Assembly: GCF_934202235.1 (NCBI RefSeq)
Contig: NZ_CAKPXS010000035.1
Coordinates: forward strand, 1 to 18,560
DNA from: an uncultured Limosilactobacillus sp.
GTDB lineage: Bacteria; Bacillota; Bacilli; Lactobacillales; Lactobacillaceae
Length of the DNA: 18,560 nt
Direction: 5' to 3'
Shown: piece by piece, positions 12,496 through 18,560 of the stretch
Layout of the letters: every line of letters starts with the position of its first letter
Position numbering within the stretch: position 1 is the stretch's first letter
Translations under genes and position numbers: made by a program
Notes under the pieces: model-generated
Databases searched by the model: none
Seen by the model: the letters and a program-made list of their open reading frames with translations, nothing else
Told to the model about the DNA's origin: nothing

Positions 12496-14601
12496 CTATT
12501 TTTGGACTGGTTCTTTGTAGTCACCATTTGGACAAACAACCTGCTTGCCACCCTTAAGTTTCTTTTCAACAAGGAAGTGACCATCCTTCGGGCAGGAACG
12601 ACCAATCGGTTTATCCCATGAAACAAAGTCACAATCTGGGTAACGCGAGCAACCATAAAAGATGCGGTTTCGTTTTGACTTGCGTTCGACTACCGTTCCT
12701 TTACCGCACTTTGGACAAGGAATCCCGGTATCCTTAACGATTGCCTTAGTATTGCGACACTTCGGAAAACGTGAACAGGCATAAAACTTACCGTACCGCC
12801 CCATCTTAATCACCATCGGGGCACCACAAATATCACAATTCATGCCGGCAAGCTGATCACGCATTTCAATTTTATCCACTTGCTGTTCTGCCGCACTGAC
12901 CTCTTTTTCAAACGGTTGGAAGAATTGATCGACCACTTCAACCCAGTTCCGCTTGCCTTCTTCAATTTGGTCAAGGTGCTCTTCGACGTCAGCAGTGAAC
13001 TTAACGTCGACAATTTCTGGAAATTGCTTTTCAATAATTTTGTTGACAATTTCACCAAGCTCTGTTGGTTCAAAGTGCCGACTAACTTCCCGGACATAGT
13101 AACGCCGCTGAATGGTGTCAAGCGTTGGCGCATAAGTTGATGGACGACCAACACCATTAGCTTCCAACGTATGAACCAGAGCGGCTTCGGTGTACCGTGC
13201 TGGTGGCTGGGTGAAGTGCTGAGCAGGATTATCCTTGACCAATTGAACACGGTCATCAACCTGTAGGTCTGGTAAGAGATTATCTTTTTCCTTCCCTTGG
13301 TGATAAACCTTGGTAAAGCCAGGAAACTTAACTTTCGAACCATTAGCCCGAAACTCAACGTTATTTTGGACAATCTTAACGCTCATTGTGTCAATGATCT
13401 GCGGAGTCATTTGACTGGCGACAAAGCGCGACCAGATAAGGTTATAGAGCTTGTACTGATCGTTGGTTAGATACTTTTTCATTGCGGCCGGAGTCCGGGT
13501 CACCGCTGTTGGCCGGATTGCTTCGTGAGCATCCTGTGCCCCTTCTTGCAACTTACCCTTGACTGGTTTGGTAGCAGCATATTCGGCACCGTAGTGATCA
13601 TGGATAAACTGTGAAGTCGCGTGTTTAGCAACAGACGCGATCCGAGTGGAGTCCGTCCGCATATAGGTGATCAGCCCGACGGCTGCCCCCTTACCAATGT
13701 CGATTCCTTCGTACAGTTGCTGAGCAGCCATCATCGTTTTCCGTGTCCGGAAGTTCAGTCGGCGGTTAGCTGCCTGTTGTAGCGTGGACGTCGTAAACGG
13801 TGGCTGTGGCATCCGCCGACGTTCTTTCCGGTTGACGGCCACGACGTCGAAATCAGCTGCCCGGTCGAGGCGGCCTAACACCCGCTGGACATCCTGGTTA
13901 TTCTTTAACTTAACCTTCTTCCCGTCCATCCCGTAAAAGCTGGCGGCAAATTCTTCATTATCTTTGACAAATTCTGTGTCAATTGTCCAGTATTCTTCAG
14001 GCTTGAAGTTCCGGATCTCGTTTTCCCGCTGGATGATAAGGTTTAGGGCGACAGATTGGACACGACCGGCACTTAAACCACGCTTCACCTTTTTCCAAAG
14101 AATTGGGCTGATGGAATAACCCACCAAGCGGTCCAAAACCCGTCGTGCCTGTTGCGCATCCACCAAGTCCATGTTGATTGTCCGTGGTTGCTTAAATGAC
14201 TCCTTAACGGCATCCTTAGTGATTTCGTTAAAGGTTACCCGGTTCTTTTCCGCGGGATCAAGCTTCAGCAAGTTAGAGACGTGCCAGGCAATGGCCTCCC
14301 CTTCCCGGTCAGGGTCTGATGCAAGATAAACAGCTTTGGCGTTTTTCGCATCAGCACGCAATTCTTTAATAACCGGGCCCTTACCACGAATCGAAATGTA
14401 TTCCGGTTGATAGTCATGCTCAACATCAACCCCCATCCGACTTTTTGGCAAGTCACGGACGTGGCCTAAACTAGCGACAACTTTGTAGGTGCGACCGAGA
14501 TACTTGCCAATTGTTTTAGCCTTGGATGGTGATTCAACAATCACTAACTTACGGGTATTACTTTTTCTTTTACGACTTTTCTTAGTTTTACTGGCTGCCA
14601 T
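12496..14601 (-). CDS. topA: DNA topoisomerase I
   Basis: A 701-residue type IA topoisomerase that relaxes negative supercoils behind RNA polymerase. The TOPRIM domain shows IVESPSKAKTIGKYLG near the N-terminus and SDPDREGEAIAWH (95-107). The active tyrosine is Tyr313 in GLITYMRTDSTR. The C-terminus has two intact four-cysteine zinc ribbons (Cys589/592/609/615 and Cys629/632/651/657) and a third that keeps only Cys670 and Cys690, with Asp at the position of the second Cys. A lysine- and arginine-rich head of about 17 residues precedes the TOPRIM domain. ATG at 14601 is chosen from the GAGGAG 7-8 bases upstream; a longer frame from 14619 would start within that site. It has its own promoter and a structured leader, and begins the topA-xerC-epimerase section. 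Confidence 0.97.
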   Translation of the reverse strand: MAASKTKKSRKRKSNTRKLVIVESPSKAKTIGKYLGRTYKVVASLGHVRDLPKSRMGVDVEHDYQPEYISIRGKGPVIKELRADAKNAKAVYLASDPDREGEAIAWHVSNLLKLDPAEKNRVTFNEITKDAVKESFKQPRTINMDLVDAQQARRVLDRLVGYSISPILWKKVKRGLSAGRVQSVALNLIIQRENEIRNFKPEEYWTIDTEFVKDNEEFAASFYGMDGKKVKLKNNQDVQRVLGRLDRAADFDVVAVNRKERRRMPQPPFTTSTLQQAANRRLNFRTRKTMMAAQQLYEGIDIGKGAAVGLITYMRTDSTRIASVAKHATSQFIHDHYGAEYAATKPVKGKLQEGAQDAHEAIRPTAVTRTPAAMKKYLTNDQYKLYNLIWSRFVASQMTPQIIDTMSVKIVQNNVEFRANGSKVKFPGFTKVYHQGKEKDNLLPDLQVDDRVQLVKDNPAQHFTQPPARYTEAALVHTLEANGVGRPSTYAPTLDTIQRRYYVREVSRHFEPTELGEIVNKIIEKQFPEIVDVKFTADVEEHLDQIEEGKRNWVEVVDQFFQPFEKEVSAAEQQVDKIEMRDQLAGMNCDICGAPMVIKMGRYGKFYACSRFPKCRNTKAIVKDTGIPCPKCGKGTVVERKSKRNRIFYGCSRYPDCDFVSWDKPIGRSCPKDGHFLVEKKLKGGKQVVCPNGDYKEPVQK

Positions 14602-14629
14602 TGAAAGGCTCCTCATCAAATCAAATTGT

Positions 14630-14657
14630 CTTGGTTAACCCCTGAGGAGTTACCAAG
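14630..14657 (-). promoter_or_regulatory. Stem-loop in the topA leader
   Basis: On the minus strand CTTGGTAACTCC pairs with GGGGTTAACCAAG (12 bp, one bulged A, one T-G) around a three-base loop. It lies between the promoter and the ribosome binding site and is followed by GACAATTTGATTTG rather than a T-run, so it looks like an mRNA leader structure more than a terminator. Only the pairing is shown by the sequence. Confidence 0.5.
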
Positions 14658-14670
14658 GGACTCATGAAAC

Positions 14671-14699
14671 AGGATATTGCATTGTTCAAATAATGTCAA
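14671..14699 (-). promoter_or_regulatory. topA promoter, TTGACA-17-TATCCT
   Basis: Perfect TTGACA (14699-14694), a 17-base spacer and TATCCT (14676-14671) on the minus strand, in the 146-base gap after dprA. It gives topA and downstream genes an independent transcript of about 60 bases of leader. Confidence 0.75.
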
Positions 14700-14747
14700 A
14701 CTAGTTTCTACTATATATGGGTCCAGATAAGAAACGCCAGAAGAGTA

Positions 14748-15620
14748 TTAAATATCTAATTCGTCAAGTAAATCGACTGGTTTGAGAATTGGACGAGCAC
14801 CAATTTCAATCAATTCGTTGCTACCAACAGAAGATGGAACATCGATTGGTCCGGGAACAGCACAAACATTCCGATTTTCCCGCAAAGCAATATTGGCAGT
14901 AATTAATGTCCCACTCTTTTTCGCGCTTTCTACAACAAGACAGGTATGACAAACCCCGGCAATAATTCGGTTGCGTTCTGGAAAATGGTGCGGATAAGGT
15001 GGGGTCCCAATTGGGTACTCACTTAACAATAATCCCGCCCGCATAATCTCGTCTTGTAAATCACGGTTCTCTTTGGGATAGGCCTGGGTGATCCCACAGC
15101 CAATAACGCCAACAACCTGACCACCACATTCTAATGCCACTCGTTGGGCAGTTGAATCAACACCGCGTGCCAACCCGCTGACAATTGTTATACCAGCATT
15201 AACCACTGGCGGGATCAATGCATTAATAACTCTTTTGCCATATTTCGTCATCCGTCTCGAGCCGACGACTGCCAATGTTTTGTTCTTAAGGATGGATGGT
15301 GAACCGTAATAATAAATTAGAATCGGCGGACAAGCTGTTTCTTTTAACAGTGGCGGATAATCGTCGTCAATGATTGTCAGAAACGGATATGAATGGCGGA
15401 AGTATTCGAATGTCAGGTCAAATTCAATGCGTTGACACTGTTCTTCAACAATCTTGGTAATTCGTGGTCTGACACTACATTGCTGAAATAACTTCGTAAA
15501 ATCAAATATTCCAGTTTTATGAGCCATTTGCCAAAGCTTAAACCTACTTACCGGTCCTAGTTTTTCAACGATTGCTAGTCGGATAATAAAGTCACGTTCT
15601 TGTTGCTTTTGTGAAATCAA
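14748..15620 (-). CDS. dprA: DNA-processing protein DprA
   Basis: A 290-residue DprA/Smf protein, which binds incoming single-stranded DNA and loads RecA during natural transformation. The Rossmann-like domain shows GSRRMTKYG (120-128), SGLARGVDSTAQ (148-159), GVIGCG (171-176), FPERNRIIAG (213-222) and SGTLITA (236-242). The protein ends soon after the Rossmann domain, so the C-terminal winged-helix domain of some DprA proteins is missing, as in many Firmicutes. The start is TTG with AAGGAGG 8 bases before it; the next Met is at residue 32. A perfect 10-base complement of the ribosome binding site lies 33 bases upstream in the rnhB-dprA gap. No competence (ComX-type) box was recognised. It may act only in maintenance if the strain is not transformable. 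Confidence 0.95.
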   Translation of the reverse strand: MISQKQQERDFIIRLAIVEKLGPVSRFKLWQMAHKTGIFDFTKLFQQCSVRPRITKIVEEQCQRIEFDLTFEYFRHSYPFLTIIDDDYPPLLKETACPPILIYYYGSPSILKNKTLAVVGSRRMTKYGKRVINALIPPVVNAGITIVSGLARGVDSTAQRVALECGGQVVGVIGCGITQAYPKENRDLQDEIMRAGLLLSEYPIGTPPYPHHFPERNRIIAGVCHTCLVVESAKKSGTLITANIALRENRNVCAVPGPIDVPSSVGSNELIEIGARPILKPVDLLDELDI

Positions 15621-15622
15621 AA

Positions 15623-15675
15623 AAATTCCTCCTTAGGTGTCCCTATAATTAAGATACGGAAACGGGGAGGAATTT
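15623..15675 (-). promoter_or_regulatory. Inverted repeat that can mask the dprA ribosome binding site
   Basis: On the minus strand AAATTCCTCC (15675-15666) is the exact complement of GGAGGAATTT (15632-15623), which is the dprA Shine-Dalgarno sequence and the bases after it. The loop is 33 bases. Pairing would hide the site in transcripts that read through from rnhB. Confidence 0.5.
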
Positions 15676-15682
15676 ATATCTT

Positions 15683-16462
15683 TTATTTTTGATTAATTAC
15701 TTTTGCAACCGGCGAAAAAGAACGGCGGTGAATCGGTGTTGCACCAAGCTTCGCCAAACCGGCCAAGTGCTTAGCCGTTCCGTAACCCATATTTTCTACC
15801 AAGTCGTATCCCGGGTAGATGCGGTCATAGTCCTTCATCAAATGGTCGCGGTATTCTTTAGCAACAATACTTGCCGCCGCAACGCTGATACTCTTTTGAT
15901 CCCCCTTGATGAGGGTGGTCTGTGGCAGGTCAATTTTCAGCGGAACAGCATCAACGATCAAATGCGCGGGACGGTGATGAAGTTGGTTAACTGCACGAAT
16001 CATCGCTTGCTGAGTCGCCGCATAGATGTTTAAGCGGTCAATTGTCGGAGCGTCGTTGACAGCAATGCTAATCTCAACTGCTTCATCGACAATCTTTAAG
16101 TAAAGTTGCTCGCGTTCGTGCTGGGTTAACTGTTTGGAATCAGTCACGCCAACCAAGTCAAAGCGGTCATCTAAAATTACCGCACAAGTGACAACCGGCC
16201 CGGCGAGGGGCCCGCGACCAACTTCATCAATTCCGGCAACATAGCGGCATCCCGCTTGCCACAACTGTTTTTCAAAGTGGAAGCGCTTGGCAAAGTCCTC
16301 CCGGGCCGCTGCCTGGCGAACTAAGCGCCGTCGCGTTTGCACCAAGATTTTTTGCACCCCACTACGCGGGTCATTAGCATAAGAGCTAAATAACTGGTCA
16401 TCAGTAGTTTGCACTGTCGAAAAAAGCTGACGAACTTCCTTGACGGTCAATTGCTTAGTCAT
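15683..16462 (-). CDS. rnhB: Ribonuclease HII
   Basis: A 259-residue RNase HII, which cuts the RNA strand of RNA-DNA hybrids and starts removal of ribonucleotides from DNA. Catalytic acidic residues are Asp79 and Glu80 in GIDEVGRGPLAGPVV, Asp171 in LIVDAVP and Asp188 in KGDQKS, followed by SVAAASIVAKEYRD. The roughly 75-residue N-terminal extension before the catalytic domain is normal for the Gram-positive form, which also uses it for substrate binding. ATG at 16462 has GAGG 6 bases upstream; a TTG six codons earlier is a weaker choice. The start overlaps the end of rbgA by 8 bases, so the two are probably translationally coupled. Confidence 0.96.
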   Translation of the reverse strand: MTKQLTVKEVRQLFSTVQTTDDQLFSSYANDPRSGVQKILVQTRRRLVRQAAAREDFAKRFHFEKQLWQAGCRYVAGIDEVGRGPLAGPVVTCAVILDDRFDLVGVTDSKQLTQHEREQLYLKIVDEAVEISIAVNDAPTIDRLNIYAATQQAMIRAVNQLHHRPAHLIVDAVPLKIDLPQTTLIKGDQKSISVAAASIVAKEYRDHLMKDYDRIYPGYDLVENMGYGTAKHLAGLAKLGATPIHRRSFSPVAKVINQK

Positions 16463-17321
16463 TGTTTTCCTCAATCTCAACCGGGGTTTCTAAGGTACAG
16501 CGACCAAACTTTCCCTTGCGCAGTTCACGGAGTAGTCGCTCACTCCCCCGCTCATAATCATCACGGAATCCCATTTTAGCAGTAATGGTCATTAGGAGGT
16601 CGGGACCAGTCACAGTGGGGTCCAGTTCGTTCTCTTTCAGGTGGTAACGGCTTGCCAAGGCCGCTTTGTGAGATTGACGAAGGTAGTCTAACGCAAAAAG
16701 AGCAACGTCGTCGACCGCATAGATACCATCCTTAATGGCACCCGTTGCAGCGAGCTGTGTTCCCTGCTTCTGGGTCGCAAACTTTGGCCAGAGAACCCCG
16801 GGGGTATCCAGTAACTCTAGGTCAGCGGAAGAGCGTAACCACTGTTGACCAGTAGTGATCCCGGGACGGTTGCCAGTAGCAGCAACGTTTTTGCCAACGA
16901 GGTGGTTAAGAAAAGTTGACTTGCCAACGTTGGGCACCCCGACACACATGGCACGAATTGCCCGTTTTCTCATTCCTTTGGCTTGTTCAGCCGCCAACTT
17001 TTCAGCCAGGATTTGTTTTGCCTGGGCAGTCACTTGTTTTTTAATGTTGCCGGCCCGTGAATCCAGCGCAATTGCAGGTTGCTGGTGGTCACGGAAGTAT
17101 TGCAACCATTGCTGCGTCGTCGTTGGATCTGCAAGGTCGGCCTTCGTCAGTATTAGTAAGCGGGGCTTCTTCCCCGCCGCTGCTGCTACCTCAGGATTTT
17201 GCGAGGAGTATGGCAAACGGGCATCCACCAACTCAAAGACAATATCGACGGTCGACATTTGCTCGCGAATCAGCCGTAAAGCTTTTGCCATATGGCCAGG
17301 GAACCATTGGATGATTGGCAT
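16455..17321 (-). CDS. rbgA: Ribosome biogenesis GTPase RbgA (YlqF)
   Basis: A 288-residue circularly permuted GTPase that acts in late assembly of the 50S subunit. The motif order is permuted as expected: G4 TKAD (59-62) and G5 DSRAG (87-91) come before G1 GVPNVGKST (128-136), the G2 threonine region RPGITTG (152-158) and G3 DTPG (172-175). The N-terminal WFPGHMAKA (6-14) and a helical C-terminal RNA-binding domain are also typical. AGGAGG lies 7 bases before the ATG. It follows yozE with an 11-base gap and runs into rnhB, the arrangement found across lactobacilli and Bacilli. Confidence 0.97.
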   Translation of the reverse strand: MPIIQWFPGHMAKALRLIREQMSTVDIVFELVDARLPYSSQNPEVAAAAGKKPRLLILTKADLADPTTTQQWLQYFRDHQQPAIALDSRAGNIKKQVTAQAKQILAEKLAAEQAKGMRKRAIRAMCVGVPNVGKSTFLNHLVGKNVAATGNRPGITTGQQWLRSSADLELLDTPGVLWPKFATQKQGTQLAATGAIKDGIYAVDDVALFALDYLRQSHKAALASRYHLKENELDPTVTGPDLLMTITAKMGFRDDYERGSERLLRELRKGKFGRCTLETPVEIEENND

Positions 17322-17332
17322 ATTATAACCTC

Positions 17333-17557
17333 CTAGTTCATCTTATCAAGATACATTTGCCAAGCAGAATCAAAAATAGTCATCGTTGGTAGATAATCAG
17401 CGTTCTCTTCTAAATAATGCGAGATTTCGTCAAAGTCTTGGGACTGCTTTGGAAAGGCAGTATCCAAAAAAGCGTTGTTGGCAAATTGTTCAACCGGCGT
17501 TGGGTTATCTGGTTGTCGCTGAGTCATCAGAAAATGATAAAAGCTATCACGGAACAT
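17333..17557 (-). CDS. yozE: YozE family protein (UPF0346)
   Basis: A 74-residue protein matching the YozE SAM-like family: SFYHFLMTQR near the start, PVEQFANNAFLD, FPKQSQDFDEISHYLE, and a YLPTMTIFDSAWQMY end. It is helical and soluble, with no membrane segment. The fold resembles SAM-like nucleic-acid-binding domains, but no function has been established that I can name. AAGGAG sits 7-8 bases before the ATG, and the start overlaps the end of ypmS by 11 bases. Its steady position between ypmS and rbgA in Firmicutes suggests a housekeeping role. Confidence 0.92.
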   Translation of the reverse strand: MFRDSFYHFLMTQRQPDNPTPVEQFANNAFLDTAFPKQSQDFDEISHYLEENADYLPTMTIFDSAWQMYLDKMN

Positions 17558-18170
17558 TAGGGATCTCCTTAGTATTATTGGGAATGGAGAGCTTCATCTG
17601 GAAACGGCCATTAGCCATATCAATTTTTGCCATTGAATAATGAAGTTGTTTATGACGGCTGTACTTGTTTAAGTCAAGAAGAATGGTGTGTTTTTTGGCG
17701 TTAACGACCACCCAGTTCGGTAACTTATACTGTTTAGCGATAAAGCCCATCACAAACCCGACTGGGACGTTTAAACGGCCAACATTTAGTCCTGCCGCTT
17801 TTAATAACACGTTACCATTGGCTAGCCGCTGGGGAATCAAGTTCAGTGAAAACTGGATGGTTGACCCTAGGAACTTGGTCTTGCCGATAACGGTTGCGTA
17901 TTTGGGGCCAACAATAAAGCGATACTTGATTTTACTTTGTTGGAGAAACTGGGCAAGGTAGTTGGCGGATAAGGCATTCAATTGTTGACGAGTTAGGTCA
18001 ATCTGTACCGAATTATCAGTTTTGGCATAGGCGGACTGCCCAGTTGTTGTTTGTGGTACTGGTGCACTTGCCGCGTGGAGAAAGGTTGCGGTAGCAATAA
18101 TAATAACCGCCGCAAGGGTAATAAATGCCCACTTCCACCAGTTTGTTTTTTTAAGACTCTCTTTCTTCAA
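17547..18170 (-). CDS. ypmS: YpmS family membrane-anchored protein (DUF2140)
   Basis: A 207-residue protein with a short basic N-terminus (MKKESLKKTNWWKW) and a single hydrophobic segment at about 15-33, so most of it is predicted to lie outside the membrane as an anchored domain. The body is rich in beta-strand patterns and includes a GRLNVPVGFVMGFIAKQY segment of the kind seen in YpmS/DUF2140 proteins. No enzymatic motif is visible and its function is not established. The start is TTG, with AAGGAG 9 bases upstream, and overlaps the ypmR stop (TTGA). The ypmR-ypmS pair is conserved in lactobacilli, so the two probably act together at the cell surface. Confidence 0.83.
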   Translation of the reverse strand: MKKESLKKTNWWKWAFITLAAVIIIATATFLHAASAPVPQTTTGQSAYAKTDNSVQIDLTRQQLNALSANYLAQFLQQSKIKYRFIVGPKYATVIGKTKFLGSTIQFSLNLIPQRLANGNVLLKAAGLNVGRLNVPVGFVMGFIAKQYKLPNWVVVNAKKHTILLDLNKYSRHKQLHYSMAKIDMANGRFQMKLSIPNNTKEIPNVP

Positions 18171-18559
18171 CGTTGCGAGCTCCTTTTTGTTTGGTATAGC
18201 CAGGCATTGTGTTTCTTCATTGATGCAAAGAGTTTGTTTGCGATTTCTTCGTAGCCCTTGTGGTTCGGATGGAAATTATCCGCGGGTGAAATATACTGGT
18301 TAAGGTTCTTCTTATCGTGTTTTTGAATGGCAATAACTTGCTTTTGGTTCAACGTGTTGGTGCCATTTTTTTGGCCTTCTTCGACCAGTTGCTGCCGCTG
18401 CTTACTGGTTTTATACTGGCCATATGACAATAGGTGGTTGATATCAACGAAGTAAGCATTGTCCGTTTGACTGACGGTTTGCTCCGTGATCTTGTTCCAC
18501 TGTGCCACTGACCGACTAATAACGGTAACATTAGCAAAGTAAGCATAAACGGGATTATA
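18167..18559 (-). CDS. ypmR: SGNH/GDSL-family hydrolase, YpmR-like (C-terminal part)
   Basis: The frame is open to the window edge, so only the last 130 residues are present. The visible portion starts with YNPVYAYF, a stretch typical of YpmR-type SGNH esterases, contains WNKITEQTV, and ends with ADNFHPNHKGYEEIANKL, in which the DxxHP motif supplies the Asp-His pair of the catalytic triad. The Ser block and any signal sequence lie outside the window. Its TGA stop shares bases with the TTG start of ypmS, indicating coupled translation. Likely substrates are surface lipids or acyl esters, but this is inference. Confidence 0.85.
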   Translation of the reverse strand, partial: YNPVYAYFANVTVISRSVAQWNKITEQTVSQTDNAYFVDINHLLSYGQYKTSKQRQQLVEEGQKNGTNTLNQKQVIAIQKHDKKNLNQYISPADNFHPNHKGYEEIANKLFASMKKHNAWLYQTKRSSQR

Positions 18560-18560
18560 A

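Noticed and set aside
12840..13373. 177-codon open frame on the minus strand inside topA
   Set aside because: It overlaps conserved topA coding sequence in another frame and its translation is low in recognisable motifs; a shadow frame.
15683..15925. Extra N-terminal length and possible TTG start of rnhB
   Set aside because: The N-terminal region before the catalytic domain is normal for Gram-positive RNase HII, and the later ATG has the better ribosome binding site.
1..18560. CRISPR arrays, tRNA or rRNA genes, insertion sequences, prophage or defence genes
   Set aside because: No regularly spaced repeats, cloverleaf-type segments, transposases, or integrase other than XerC were seen; the region reads as conserved chromosome.

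Overview
The window is ordinary chromosome of a low-to-moderate GC Gram-positive bacterium of the Lactobacillaceae, possibly Limosilactobacillus. This rests on protein styles (PpaC family II pyrophosphatase, ParE/ParC beside PlsY, the ypmR-ypmS-yozE-rbgA-rnhB-dprA-topA-xerC order, a DUF915-type hydrolase, an ECF S component), strong Shine-Dalgarno sequences and frequent TTG starts. The genus is inference; no rRNA or other decisive marker is present. I see no tRNA, rRNA, CRISPR array, insertion sequence or prophage.

Layout. Positions 1-1152 hold the end of an alpha/beta hydrolase (+) converging on a patatin-like phospholipase (-). A divergent promoter region leads to a PgpA-family phosphatase (+, 1266-1763), closed by a perfect 16-bp hairpin. 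Positions 1827-2351 carry no conventional gene, but they contain a 35-codon ORF for a hydrophobic single-span peptide (-), an inverted repeat, and a promoter-plus-terminator pair that could make a roughly 100-nt RNA. A two-gene vitamin unit follows (-): a pyridoxal-type kinase and an ECF S component, with its own promoter and terminator. Positions 3924-9481 (-) hold parE, parC and ppaC. plsY diverges from parE at 9642.

From 10390 to the window end, all genes lie on the minus strand in one long, tightly packed series, in transcription order: ypmR (partial), ypmS, yozE, rbgA, rnhB, dprA, topA, xerC and a LacX/GalM-like epimerase. Several neighbours overlap by a few bases, which suggests translational coupling. 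topA has a good promoter of its own, and a hairpin shared with plsY ends the series.

The genes serve DNA topology and chromosome upkeep (ParCE, TopA, XerC, RnhB, DprA), ribosome assembly (RbgA), membrane lipid synthesis (PlsY, PgpA) and cofactor salvage. The most unusual protein feature is XerC: at 403 residues it has an N-terminal extension that aligns without gaps, at a constant offset of 94 residues, to its own core-binding domain. The most unusual non-coding region is 1827-2312. A third point of interest is a perfect 10-base complement that could mask the dprA Shine-Dalgarno sequence.
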